A program made the position numbers and the translations under genes. A DNA stretch of 64,000 bases from Gracilaria vermiculophylla (taxonomy: Eukaryota > Rhodophyta > Florideophyceae > Gracilariales > Gracilariaceae). The notes under the pieces are model-generated. The model saw nothing but the letters and a program-made list of their open reading frames with translations, searched no databases and was not told the DNA's origin. The DNA is taken from assembly GCA_019155205.2 (NCBI GenBank), contig JAHNZQ020000010.1:10908-74907 (forward strand), in the 5' to 3' direction. Shown here one piece after another: positions 11,603 through 22,470 of the stretch; the stretch's first letter is position 1; every line of letters begins with the position of its first letter.

Positions 11603-11607
11603 ATCGA

Positions 11608-12084
11608 TGCCGCGTCGGTTTTAATAGTGGCAATTGTATCGTGTTCAGCAAGGTCTTCCATAAACGGAAAATGAGCCAGTTTGGTAGAGACGGGTAGTGA
11701 CAATCCAACGACAGATCCATTTCGAAGTTGCAAAGGAGACTCCTTCAGGTTAGCAAGAACGACTCTGGAGGGAACAGTCGGCAATGCTTCCGTGACGCCA
11801 TTCGCCATCATAAAGTGCTGCTTAGTTGTCAGATGTGAGCTCCACAATAGGAATGAAAAGCCGGATGCAGAGGTCTGCACCCAAATGTTGGCCCTACTCC
11901 TCGCTGTTATTTCGATACCCTTCAACACCCGGATCTTTTTCGACTGCATTTCCTTTGGAAGATTACCCACTTGCCGAGCGTGGGCGTCCGGTCCCGAAGA
12001 TGAAGACACAGTACCTACAGAAGTGGCGGCGTGAAACGTCACCTTCTGCAGAAATGGGTATATTGCACGTATATACCGAGCCAC
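11608..12084 (-). pseudogene. Copy A pol: segment between protease and RT
   Basis: The reading frame includes KGIEITARSRANIWVQTS and MMANGVTEALPTVPS, followed by VVLANLKESPLQLRNGSVVG. This pattern (ANG..., then a V.V.N-type strand, then VVG) is the usual stretch between retropepsin and reverse transcriptase in gypsy elements. The matching frame of copy B is 43414-43671. In the raw reading frame it runs on into the nested insertion, which replaces the natural continuation. Confidence 0.65.
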
Positions 12085-12241
12085 AAAGGAAATGCCCGAT
12101 ATGCATGTGCTGCCATGTTATTCGCCACGAGGAAGCACACCTGCACCGGTAATGAGCCAAACCGGAAATTCAAAAGTAATGTCCCAGGGATGTTCAATGC
12201 TCAATGCGACGCGTATCGCATTGTAGAGAGCTTTTAAGTCT

Positions 12242-12424
12242 TCAAAAAGCCAAACACAGACCGCGGGAGTACGTCAGCGTGCACCAGATTAAACCACCTC
12301 CAGTGGAAAGGATGGCACGAACCGTTCTGGAGGCAAGTGCGGCACATCTTATAGCGGCAAACACCTTATATGTCTCGCGGCGGACCGTGCAGACAGAGTC
12401 CTCAAAGGTTTCGTATGGTTCCAA
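12242..12424 (-). pseudogene. Copy A retropepsin remnant
   Basis: It contains EPYETFEDSVCTVRRETYKV and then VRAILSTGGG, the position of the flap-proximal DTGAG active site. The catalytic Asp is replaced by Ser. In copy B the same site reads ILGTRAGFNLVHADVLP. The protease that would cut Gag-Pol cannot work in either copy. Confidence 0.65.
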
Positions 12425-12524
12425 GTTGATTGGGGGCTCCGCCCATTCTGCGTCGACTGTGCAGATGGCTTCTCTTCCTTTCCTAGAGGTGACCTTCGTT
12501 GGGCCGAGGGTCGACGAGAAGGAG

Positions 12525-14852
12525 TCACGCGGAGCCTCTACGCGTGACCCTCAGGGTTTTCCTGGTTGGAAAGGATCTGAGTTCCAGTGGGGGACGGCTG
12601 CTGCCGCTACGCATCGAGATGCGATGTGCTCGGCTGAGATGCAACTGGTTTGGATACGAGCCCGTGCACTGCCGGTGCACGTGCGAGTGGGACAGGCTGC
12701 ACTCCAACTGGAACGCGGTAACTGTAATTTCCTTGATGAGAGCGGATATCGTTATACGCCGTTCGATAACTTCCGCTATTTGTTAAGGTGTGTCCTTTTT
12801 GGTTTTGGAATTTCTTCTCCGGTTTCTGTAGGATATCGGCTCTCATTGCACCGGTGAGAGTAAAATATTGTACTGGCTCTTGAGACAAGCAAATCCTGCA
12901 TGGCAGTGGGTAGCCCCAAGGGTTTGAAAATCGGACTGTCCTGTGGGATCCTGCCAAAGCGTAAGAGGTGGGTGACGAGGGTGTTCTCGTCTTTGGCGAT
13001 GCCATCTGAGATGAGGCTTATTTGAGCGCAAGGGTATCTTGCTCTCCATCGAGCGTGAGCTCATCAACTTCGCATGAGATGCTGGAGTATAATGTCAGGG
13101 AGGATGTCCGATGGTTACTGAAGGCCGTGAAGTTGTCCGGGAGTGAAGCGTGGCTACGGCGAGCGGCACGATGGGTATCCGCATAAGATTCTGCGAAACG
13201 GGCTACCTCCAGACAACGGGATCTTGGGTGCGTTCTCAAGTGATTACGCACCTGGGCGTGGATCGAGGGCATGAGTCCCTCAACCAACAACAACTACAGC
13301 CGCCATTTAGAGTACACTTTCTCTCACCAAAAGGCCTTCGGCCACAACTTCTGTAAGAACTCCGTTTCACTCATTCCCGTACTCTACCTATAGAAGGTGA
13401 CTTCAGCATCAGCATCGGCTTCCACCTCATCCACTGCGTACCTTTTAAGGCGGAAATTCACAGCGTTTGTGTACTTCGTCAAGATCTCCGTCTTAGAATA
13501 ACCCACAAAGGTGTTCTTATTCGTAAAGCGCGGCTGCTCCAGCTAGTGCGCTTGGCTTAAGAGATAGAACTGAAAGTATCACATGGTGGCACCTTCATGG
13601 ACGCCATTGGTATTAAACGCCAAATGGGAGCAAGTTAGAAGCTGCAAAAACAACATGGGGTCCTCATCTGATAAGGAGTGCTTTTTCATTTGAATATCCA
13701 TCCAGCGTTGGATCTTTACAAGTCGTGTAGCGACCGACACGTCGTAAAGAGTGGAGGGATCATTCAACCTGAAGGTGTCATAATCCGCCGCCACGGTGAA
13801 GAGGTCGTTAAGTGGGACGGACGTCTTGGCCCTGATGCTTTTCTCCTTAAGAGATATACTGCGCTCCGAGCTAGAGATGTTCACGGATTCAGAATCTGAG
13901 CTTCTCTCCGAATCGGTGTCTCTCTTTCTGCTTTAATCCCTCCGTTTTCTCCAACGTCTTTTCTGTAGGTTGCTTGGGTGCCTGACGACATCCCTGCTGT
14001 AAAGATTCCTCTGAAGTGTATTCGGTCTTCCTCTTTTTTGGTGAAGTACTTCGCAACCGATATTCTGTCATTCTCTGTAAAGCGACAGGTTCAGACGGGT
14101 AATAGCAATATTCCGGAGGTGTTCACGTTTCTCTACGGCAGTATCCTTTGCTCTTCTGGCGTAGGGGTAGCAGTATCCTGTCCTTGTCTGCACGGACTCA
14201 CTTTAGGTGTTGATAGAGGTAACCTCCCCTGTGCTGAAGAATGACTTTAAACTGCCGCTGCGGGGAGCAGCAGTGCGGTTTGAGAACGAACCTTCCCATG
14301 GATAACAACTAAGATCATCTCTAGGAAGAGGTACAAATCCAGTAAGGCATTGATAGCCAGGTAAGCACTCTCCGTTGAAATCCCCAACAAAAGGGCGTTG
14401 TGGGGCGCCCGAAAATGTGCCGCCACACCTGCAGGAATTCTTTCGACCATCTCATGTGAGAACCAATACAAAAGGCGTGGGGCCAGTAACTCCAGGAGGG
14501 AGTTATCCTCCGGGTGTTTCCGTCCCTGCAGCTCCTGAGGTGCCGGCTGCAATGCCGTTTGCGGTTCTTTAACCTCCACACCGGCGTTCTCCGGAGGTGT
14601 CGCGGGGGGTTCCGCGTGCCTCCGATCGTGCATGCTTCTTAGGCGATTCCTGAAATGCTCTACAGAGGAGCCATGATTCCAGAAGAGACGTTTGGGGTCC
14701 TCCAGTTTATCGGCCATCTGCTGGGGAGCGTTGTGCGTACTGCACCCACCAAAGAAGTTGAGAAATTGAGGGTCTTGTAGGGGGGTTTTCCATTGAGGGT
14801 TCCGAGGGGTCCATATAGAAGTAGCTTGGGGGTGATATCCTTCCACTTTCAA
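12525..14852 (-). pseudogene. Copy A gag
   Basis: Gag pieces in several frames. The N-terminal frame is 14247-14852 (LEDPKRLFWNHGSSVEHFRN, FSHEMVERIPAGVAAHF). The capsid piece is 13579-13884 (LVKIQRWMDIQMKKH, LFLQLLTCSHLAFNTNG). The capsid C-terminal piece is 13018-13293 (LVEGLMPSIHAQVRNHL, ARFAESYADTHRAARR), which has the typical retrotransposon gag pattern. The region 12525-13005 would be nucleocapsid; a clean zinc knuckle is not visible. Gag forms the virus-like particle around the RNA intermediate. Frameshifts and stops separate every piece. Copy B has the same layout at 44317-46374. Confidence 0.7.
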
Positions 14853-14969
14853 ATCAATCTATGGCCTAATTTCACTGTTGGGTTCAAATCAATGCAAACT
14901 AGAAACACTGTTCTGTCGCGACTCATGTGATTCCATTAGGAAACTGAATTTCTAGGTCATGAGACCAGT

Positions 14970-15527
14970 TGTGGTATCTTCAGCTCTCCTTTTGAGTTAA
15001 TAGCGTACAATGTCCGTTAGGAGTTTTATGTGAATCCAAATGCGCAAATTTCTAAGAAGGTCTCTGGTGATCACGATCGTGAGCCAGGGGAATCCTGAAA
15101 CGCGATCCGCAAGCTCCAAGCGAAAAAAGGGGGTTTACTGGGCGGACAATGCTCCTACAGGCGCTGCCATGTGGCCAACTGGGAATCGACGGCTTAGAAA
15201 CCTGAAGGCATAGACAAGCGTCTCCAACCAAAAAAATACAAGAAGACCCAAGGATTTTTGGTTTCCTTTCCCAACAGGTGGCGCTCAACCGACAAATTAA
15301 GTAGCGACGGAAGCTCTCCTGAACAGGTCTCACTACTGCACACTAGTCAGATTACCTGTATTAATTATCGAAAACAAATATTAATTCTGCAACTTCTCAG
15401 TAAAACTGTAGAACATGTGGCCCGAATAATGCACCACGCGGCTCAGTTATTAAAGTACGAACCCTCCTTAGGAATTTTTCGTCCTAAAGCCATAGAACAG
15501 TATCACCTTAAGATCCACTGTACGACA
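14970..15527 (-). repeat. 5' LTR of chromovirus copy A
   Basis: 558 bp. On the plus strand it starts TGTGGTA and ends TACGACA, the reverse of the family pattern TGTAGTA...TACCACA. A possible primer-binding site starts 2 nt inside (TGGTCTCATGACC, minus strand, just left of 14970). The tRNA is not identified. The outer flank (TCCGT...) matches the flank of copy B. Confidence 0.8.
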
Positions 15528-16963
15528 TCCGTGCCTTCGATATCCACTGATATCCCGCCTCTCTACTTCGCGCGTTCCAGGCCGCCCGCGTCGTGCCTTC
15601 TCTCCGATTGGTTGCTGTATCTGTCGTTTACGCTGCATATATAGGGGCACCAGTGCTTCCTTTCCTCGATTTGGTTGCGATCCTGGCAGGTGGTCATTTG
15701 TTTTTTGAATCTGTCTGTCTTTGTAACTGGTTTGGTGTCCATTCGATAGTTTGCGTATCCACCATGATAAGACGTAAGCTGCTTGCCGGTTTTATTCCTC
15801 CAGTTTGCGGTCCGTGTCTCATAATTCGCTGCAAGACCATTTGGGAGCAACGCCACAGCAATAAGATTAGTCTGTATGGAACGCGGCGATGAAACAGTCC
15901 ACAATGTGATCGTAGACGACCAAGGTTTTTGCAGCCAACTGGCCCTGAGTTTCACCTTTTGGCCAAGTATCGGGATGAATTCCCTACTTCTACGCTGTGC
16001 GAATGAATTCCTACCAATGAATATTCTAATTCAGCTTCTGTGGTCCAGTCGGCTTCATATTTCCGTTCGGTATACTCTCGTCGCACAAAGGCCATGCATC
16101 GGGAGAGTTCGCCCATTGCAAATCTCTTTGCTGTTTCGTTCCCAGCCTTTTTCCTGACCGTTTCGTATTTCAACCCAAATACGGTACTGCAACACCTTCA
16201 TGCTTTCTTGCCGGTCCTGTAGGATGAACAGCCACATGGATCATCTACCGCAAGTTGGACGGTACAGTGTAATTTCTAAGTAGACGCCGCGTTTGACCTG
16301 CTGGGGAAGTAGTTTTCCTGTTTCTTATTCCGCGTGCCGAGCGCTGAGTAGCCACGTGCGTGGCGTAAGTCCATTTGATGGTCCGTCTGTTCCTGCTAAT
16401 AAAACAGGTTTTGGTGAGGATCACTTCCTTCCGGCTCCCACCCCTACTGTGCAGCGTACCAATCCGGCTTCATTTCCTTTTGGTTTGGATTCCGTCATGC
16501 TTTCCTCTATCGGCTTTCGCGACCTGTTTCAGTCCAACAGCAATTTCAGATGTGACGTTTTCAACGTGAATCCATCGTTATTCACCTCGGAGATCGACTG
16601 GTCTTTATGGACAAACGTCTTTCAAGTCCCACAGGTATCCCATCGTCATACCATTCAGTGTTTTGTGACTTTTATATGTTTCAATCGTGAGCGCCTCGCG
16701 GATGTCGATAGTTTGTCAGTAAGATGTAACTAGCACTGGACTGCACAAATCCTAGTTCTCGCCAATCGAAAAATAGTGCAAAACGTCATGTATGCTAGTT
16801 TACCTCTAGACTGGACCAGCCTCTTTTTCCGCAAAATAGACCCTGCGGTGGTGCAATAGAACGTTCGATAGAAACATATGTAAAGGTATTACGAATCTGG
16901 TCTTCTCACGCCCCTTCCTCAACCCTGCTCGGCCAAAAAGACGCCTTTCAGTCACGTGCACCC

Positions 16964-17509
16964 TTGCATCCTTTCCCCTCAACATCCGTGTGCCATATTC
17001 CTTTCCTCACCCCTTGCCTCTTTCTTGTCTGTCCCGCCCTCTGCACTCAATCATTTTCCAATGCTGCTTCCGTGGCTGTGTTTTCTTCGCCCGCACCATC
17101 CCATCCATCCAACGCCACCAGCGAAGGTGCCCCCATCGTCTTACCGCTACCAAAACGCTTCCTCTTCCCATGCAATTATGCTGCTGGCTTACACCCTCGT
17201 AAGCGCACCATGCCCATCCAACGCATCCCCATTCCTCCCCAACCCTTGAACTGCCCTTCAGACAACGTCCCCTTGGCCAACCACGACTCATTCTATCAAC
17301 AGCAATTCTCCCTCCGCCCTCACACCAAAGATGAATTGCACATTACCGACACCTCACTCTGTTTCGTTTCCTCCTCCATACTCGCCCCACAACCCTCTAC
17401 CCTCCCCGTCCCCTTATCTGACCGTGAGGAAACATTTCGCAGACGATCCCAGCGTGCCCAATGCTCAGGATGTGATCAGAGCATGAGAAGATCCACATGC
17501 TCCTCCTGA
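16964..17509 (+). CDS. Proline/serine-rich frame in unit X, doubtful
   Basis: A 181-residue plus-strand frame (MHPFPSTSVCHIPFLTP...) with much Pro and Ser. Related frames exist in the B copy (48470-48778, 48775-49107), but conserved DNA keeps both strands open, so this may not be a gene. It converges on X2. I do not recognise it. Confidence 0.2.
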   Translation: MHPFPSTSVCHIPFLTPCLFLVCPALCTQSFSNAASVAVFSSPAPSHPSNATSEGAPIVLPLPKRFLFPCNYAAGLHPRKRTMPIQRIPIPPQPLNCPSDNVPLANHDSFYQQQFSLRPHTKDELHITDTSLCFVSSSILAPQPSTLPVPLSDREETFRRRSQRAQCSGCDQSMRRSTCSS

Positions 17510-17609
17510 TTCTTCTATAGCTTTCATGTCATCCACAGATTCCCCACATCCATCGCCTTTCTCTACCAACTTCAGTTGGCGCTCAACTCCATTCCCTTCG
17601 TTACTTACC

Positions 17610-18650
17610 TTACATCCTTCCTCCAAACGCTCGTACGGTGAGGCCCCCAGACAGCAAGTGGCAATGTGGCAATCTAGAACTTGCACCAAACAGTGTCGTC
17701 ATGTGCTCTGTGAAGTACTCATCTCTCACCGTCAAGTATATCTTCTCCGCGGGAGGCACTAATAACGCGACAGTGGCGCTCTTCTTCGAGCTCTCGGACA
17801 CATTTTTATGATACCCCGCGCAGAATGCATCATTCACAAACTCTGCCGCATAAATGTTTCTCATTGCATCCCATGCTACCTTCAGAGCATCATGCACTGC
17901 TTGAGGTAGATACCTAACGTATAAATTTGAAATCAACAACTGCATTTGGCCAACATGACGAGCGTAAGTATCCATTGCAGTTACTACACACGGAATCCAC
18001 GCATGAAGTTGGGCAAGATGCATCAAAGTCCCATCCTCATACTGCTTTTCTCCGTCTTTTTCCGTCTCAACTTCGGAGGCCAAATACTCTTCCAGCACCT
18101 TTGTACCTAACGAGTTCTTAAAGAAATTATCTTCGTTCTGAAACGGCTTCATCCGACCAAGGGCATTCGATCCCAAGTACGAAAAATCCTCAATCGGTGA
18201 CGTTTTCCGCGCACATAGCAGCTTCCTACCATTCCCAACATTCCCCACAAACTTCTCTCGCGCCTTTTTAATCTGCTTCTCCATCTCCACACCAAGCTCC
18301 ATGCCTTCCACGAACTTCATTTGCTTGGCTGAAAAGTCGTACCCAAGTAACGTGAACGGTTTTTCGCGCCCCCTACGTATCCAAGCTTTAGTCACGTCCC
18401 TTAATATCTGCTTCATCCGCCGTCTCAGACATTTATCCCCACTCAGTTCTTCAACGCATTCGACCTTTCTCCTTGCCTCCCGTTGTGACATCCACCGATC
18501 CCCCGATATCTCAGTCTCCACCACATACTTCGACAATAAATTACTTCCACTCTCCTTTAACAGGGTATACGACCTCATTTCAGACACCTTCTGAACCGGG
18601 CCCCTAGGGATTATCTCCTTCTCCCCTACAACGAACAAACCGCTTTCCAT
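17610..18650 (-). CDS. ORF X2, 346 residues, unrecognised
   Basis: The longest intact frame of unit X. It is mixed and charged, without signal peptide or clear membrane segment. Features seen are KYVVETEISGDRW, a basic helix (EARRKVECVEELSGDKCLRR), KPFTLLGYDFSAKQMKFVEG, an acidic stretch (ASEVETEKDGEKQYEDG) and a C-terminal half with VTAMDTYARHVGQMQLL and EKIYLTVRDEYFTEHMTTL. I match it to no family. The B copy (about 48970-50160) keeps fragments such as ETEISRDRSKSLRDAG but is broken by stops. An 83-bp gap separates it from X1 upstream on the same strand, so the two may be co-expressed. A gag-like or host origin is possible; neither is shown. Confidence 0.5.
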   Translation of the reverse strand: MESGLFVVGEKEIIPRGPVQKVSEMRSYTLLKESGSNLLSKYVVETEISGDRWMSQREARRKVECVEELSGDKCLRRRMKQILRDVTKAWIRRGREKPFTLLGYDFSAKQMKFVEGMELGVEMEKQIKKAREKFVGNVGNGRKLLCARKTSPIEDFSYLGSNALGRMKPFQNEDNFFKNSLGTKVLEEYLASEVETEKDGEKQYEDGTLMHLAQLHAWIPCVVTAMDTYARHVGQMQLLISNLYVRYLPQAVHDALKVAWDAMRNIYAAEFVNDAFCAGYHKNVSESSKKSATVALLVPPAEKIYLTVRDEYFTEHMTTLFGASSRLPHCHLLSGGLTVRAFGGRM

Positions 18651-18733
18651 TCTATCTCTTACAATCTCACTCCTATTCCTCCAGCTCCTCCCTACGCGCT
18701 CGGTATCTTAACACAGCTCTGACGCTTCCAACT

Positions 18734-19144
18734 TCACTTCACATAATAAAGAATCTTATCGTACATAGCCCTGGCAAACCCGTAAAAACTCTGTTGAACC
18801 ATACGTTTATGTCTTTGACGCTGCGTGCCCTCGCCTTGCTTTATTTCTTGTCCTCTTCTTCCCCCTCTTCTTACCTTTGCAACATCCTTTAAGCTATCGA
18901 TCAACGAGTTCTGCTCGTTAACCTCCACCCTCAACCGATTCAACTCCTTGTGAGTTAACTTCAAACTTACCATCATACTATAATCATCTTCTTTACTTTT
19001 CTCAAGCTCCCCCCTAATTTCATTTTCTTTCAGCGGCAGAGAACGAGGAAGAGTGCACATGTTATCACTTCTCCCTTCACTTTCGAATAAAGGACGTGAA
19101 ATCTCCCCGTACATTTCCATTTCTTCCTCACCGGGTTTCTTCAT
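18734..19144 (-). CDS. ORF X1, 136 residues, coiled-coil protein
   Basis: Acidic N-terminus (KKPGEEEMEMYGE). It is followed by a long heptad-like region (KENEIRGELEKSKEDD, THKELNRLRVEVNEQNSLID) that should form a coiled coil. Next comes a basic linker (KVRRGGRRGQEIKQGEGTQR), then a short conserved end (FYGFARAMYDKILYYVK). The B copy 50261-50602 aligns over the coil and end (LYGFARAVYDKIFYYAK), so the frame was under use before or at duplication. Function unknown. Confidence 0.5.
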   Translation of the reverse strand: MKKPGEEEMEMYGEISRPLFESEGRSDNMCTLPRSLPLKENEIRGELEKSKEDDYSMMVSLKLTHKELNRLRVEVNEQNSLIDSLKDVAKVRRGGRRGQEIKQGEGTQRQRHKRMVQQSFYGFARAMYDKILYYVK

Positions 19145-19654
19145 TTGTCTTCCTCCTGCACCCGATGCGACGGCTTGGCCCCGGAATTACGCCCGGCTCG
19201 TTTGCCTCACCTGAGCAAGGCTCTGCCTCTGATGCATTTCCCGAGAGAAAGTTTCGAACATCCTTCCTGGTACTTTCCACTTTGAAGCACAACACTACAC
19301 ACATTAACCCTTTTTTCGCTTTTGATGGTCTTGAAGAAAGAAAGTTTCTCTCTTTTTCTTATACGTAAATAAGTTTTTGTTGTTTATGTGAGGCACTATT
19401 TTTGCTTTTGAAACGTTGAGATTGAGATTCATTTCAATTTGTTTCGCACGATACGTTTTAGTTGCACAAATTGCTTTTAATCTCTATATCGTCTGCTGGA
19501 CTGAACATTGTTGAGTTCCTGAAAACCCTTTTTACTCCATAAAAAGTAGGAGTTCTAAAACAAGTAGCAATTGTGACCCTTGAGCGCTTTAGTGGTTAAG
19601 CAATAGTACTATTGGAGTTTTTATCGGCGTCTAATTTAATGATTTAAAGCTGTT

Positions 19655-19811
19655 CTTGCTTGGAAGTTGGAGGGCCGTGAGCCATTTTTACTGGAAAAAT
19701 ATAGGTGTACATATCTTTTTGAAACGGTTATGCACAGACTATGTGCAAAATCTAGCCTTCAGTACAGTTTTGGCGTACGTTTTAGGGGTGATTTGATTTT
19801 GAAACGCATTG
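19655..19811 (-). mobile_element. Inverted 5' fragment of a Tc1 element
   Basis: About 157 bp matching the reverse complement of the first 157 bp of the neighbouring Tc1 element (19836-19992), including the transposase start codon. It ends at TA 19812-19813. The two copies face each other across 24 bp. Confidence 0.75.
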
Positions 19812-19835
19812 TAAGCCATGTTTTTCTGCGACATA

Positions 19836-21110
19836 CAATGCGTTTCAAAAACATATTACCACTAAAATTTGCGCCAAAACTGTATTGTAGGCAAGATTTT
19901 GCACATATTCTATGTAGAATCGTTTCAAAAAAATTTGTACACCGTCTTCTTTCCAGTAAAAATGGCTCAAAGTCCTCCACTTTACAAGCAAAACCAGCTT
20001 CAAATCATAAAGTTGAGCGCCGAAGAACACTACAAAAGTGCTATTGCACGAAAATTGAAGCGTTCTACTGTCGCAATTGCTACTTTTCTTAAAAATCCGA
20101 CTCTTAATGAATTAAACCGATCTCCGGGACGCCCTAAGAAGCTCAGTCTAGCAGCCAAAAGAGGCATGAAAAGGATGTTTTGCGAAGAAGAAGTATCGTG
20201 CAATACAATTAGAATAAATCTCAATCTCAACGTTTCTAAATCAACTATATGGAGGCAGATAAACAACACGAATTTATGTAAATATAAAGAAATTAAAAAA
20301 AAAATTTGCCTCCAAGACCATCGCAATCAAAAGAGAGTTGAACGGTGCGCTGGAAAAGCTTACTGGAAAGAAGAATGGGAAAATGTTATTTTTACTGACA
20401 AAAAGTTTAATTTGGACGGACCAGATTGCAACAAATTTTATTAGCACGATCTTCGTAAGAAATGTCATGAATTTTATACCAGGCATTCATGTGGAGGCTC
20501 TGTAATGGTCTGGGCGGGTATTTCTAAAAGTTGTCTCACGGGAGTTGAATTTATTAAAACAACCATGAATGCGGAAATATATCAATAAGTTCTATACAGT
20601 TTTGTGCTACCTTTTGGTTTATGTTTCCATGAAGAAAATATCATTTTTCAACTGGAAAATGTGCCTGTACACACTGCATCTCTAATAAAAAAAATGGCAA
20701 CAGGAGTCTGAGGTATCTGTTTTAGAGTCGTCGGCGCGCTCAATAAAGTTGAACCCAATCGAAAACGTTTGAGGACTGCTGGAAAGGATCGTTTATTCGC
20801 ATGCAAGGAAGTTGCAGACAGTTATTGAACTCAAAACTGTATTAAAAACTTCTGGAAACCTATGACAGTTTGAACTGTGAAAATGTACGTGAATTCGATC
20901 CCGAAATGTTGCATTAGCGTTATACAGAAAAACTATGCAAAATAAACTATTGAGCGCCGCGCAATAAAGATTTGTTATTGATGATCATATGTTTTTGAAA
21001 CGATTTTTTGACTTTACTTCTTTTTGAAACCTATGTTTGTAGGCGTATAGTATACTTTTGGTAGTTATTTTGAGATTTTACAGGATGTCGTATGTTTCTG
21101 AAACAGTCTG
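19836..21110 (+). mobile_element. Tc1/mariner-family transposon
   Basis: 1275 bp, flanked by TA (19834-19835 and 21111-21112). The left end is CAATGCGTTTCAAAAACATA and the right end, inverted, is CAGACTGTTTCAGAAACATA. Inner copies lie near 19920 and 20985, so this too is an IR/DR element. It carries one transposase gene. Confidence 0.85.
19962..20881 (+). pseudogene. Tc1-type transposase with nonsense and frame errors
   Basis: ATG at 19962 opens a frame with an N-terminal helix-turn-helix (LQIIKLSAEEHYKSAIARKL, then KRSTVAIATFL), the linker GRPKKLS and a second helix-turn-helix around SKSTIWRQI. The catalytic domain starts with VIFTDKKFNLDGPD (first Asp). TAG at 20442-20444 stands where the family has Trp (NKFY-W-HDLRK). 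The frame continues with CGGSVMVWAGIS (near 20490), has further stops and shifts, and ends with LNPIENV followed by TGA where Trp is expected (near 20750). The enzyme would bind the inverted repeats and insert at TA. This copy cannot make it. Confidence 0.8.
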
Positions 21111-21170
21111 TAAGTGTTCACCACTTTCAGAAAACTTCTCTCTCTCACTCAGCGTCATTAACATGTTATA

Positions 21171-22468
21171 AAGTCTATTTCAAAAGTATAGGACGCCTAG
21201 CATTTTGATGAAAATCATCGCTTTTAGTACTGTAGTGCTACCAAAATCAGTTTTCAAAAACTTTCAAGTTAAAAAAAAACGTTTCAAAATCATAGGACAT
21301 TTTACTTTCAAACTTCATTTTGCCTTCTCCAGTAGTTGGCTTTCGCTTATGTGTACTAAATAATACTAGTGCAACGCTTTTGAATCGCGTTTCTCTAACG
21401 CCCCATACTCCAAATATTCATAGTTCTCGCGCTATTTCCAATACTTTTGCTTTAATCAAAACCTGTTCGGAATGGCCTAAAATGGCCATGAATCATTCTA
21501 ACGAGGATATCTTATTCATTTTTAAAGAGCTTTAAGTGAGGTTAACGCGTATGTCACTGCATGTCATTAATGTATTGCAAGCGAAAAACGTTTTTCATTG
21601 CTGTAGACTACTAAACGGTGATGCAATCTCTGTGAAAATTTAGTTTACATTTCTGATAAAATATATGACATTTTCTAGAAAGTTGTGTGAAAGCATCGGT
21701 AAGCCTTTCTAATTCTACATTGCTTACTGAGAAGGATTAATATGTATTTTTTTTCCTAGAAGTTCTAGTGCACAGCAGAATCTAAGCTATAACAGAACTT
21801 TTCTATGTTCAAATTTTGTTTGATCTTGTTTGCTTATGATAACAATATGTAAAACACTGTTTTTCACCTTAAACAAAGTTTTACTCAATTCGAAATACAT
21901 GCTTTTCGCAGTAGTCTTTTTTTTCAGTGCTCATTGTGCACTGTGGCAAAATGTTTTGTTTATTTGCATCTTCTAAAAGGAAGTTTTGTTCAGTTTAATC
22001 AAGCGGATGAAATTTGAAGCGTTTTTCATTACCATTTTGTTCATTTTTTGTAAACTTATCGTTCTTTTCATGGATTCTTTAGTGCAAAATACGTTGCCAG
22101 GATAATAATTTTGCACAAAGTTATGCTTATTGCTGCAGCTGAGCATTATGAAGCTATCAATAAAACTTTATGTTTATATACCAAGAAATATTTAAGGAAA
22201 TTTTCTAAAAATGAGAACAATGGCCTAGATCTAAGGTACTGTATGAAGTATTGTGTTAAAATCTTTTAATTCAGAAGAGCTTATGTCTTTTTGAGGAAAG
22301 AAAACAACGTGTTGTAGAAATAATCACGCGCGAGTTCGAAATGTTCTATACTATTGAAACGCGTTTTTGAGGGTTTTAACGAAGGGGAGTACTTTAGCTA
22401 CAGTAGGCAAAAATCCATATTTTGGCGCGCTTTTGCACTGTCCTGAAGTATACTTTTGAAACGCACTG
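21171..22468. mobile_element. Non-autonomous Tc1-like IR/DR element, copy 2
   Basis: Flanked by TA. The ends are AAGTCTATTTCAAAAGTATA and, inverted, CAGTGCGTTTCAAAAGTATA. It is the most diverged of the three copies, with a small insertion in its right outer repeat (CCTGAAGTATACTT). The internal stem near 21570-21612 has mismatches here. Confidence 0.8.
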
Positions 22469-22470
22469 TA

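Larger units (their letters stand above)
10935..15527 (-). mobile_element. Ty3/gypsy chromovirus copy A, 5' half
   Basis: Minus-strand element with, in order from the right, a 5' LTR (14970-15527), gag, protease, a linker and the start of reverse transcriptase. Homology to copy B stops at about 10935 (B position about 42915), where a Tc1 terminus abuts. The rest of RT, RNase H, integrase, chromodomain and the 3' LTR are missing. Another LTR element is nested at 11160-11602. All reading frames are broken. Confidence 0.8.
15528..19150 (-). repeat. Unit X, copy A (duplicated 3.6 kb segment)
   Basis: Homologous from end to end to 47056-50655. It begins at the LTR of copy A and ends at about 19150, where similarity to the B segment stops. 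It encodes two minus-strand frames (X1, X2) and, in its left part, overlapping short frames without a clear reading. It may be an unrecognised mobile element that hosted the chromovirus insertion, or plain genomic DNA caught in a segmental duplication. A short stretch near 19148-19260 recurs at 61783-61890. Confidence 0.65.
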
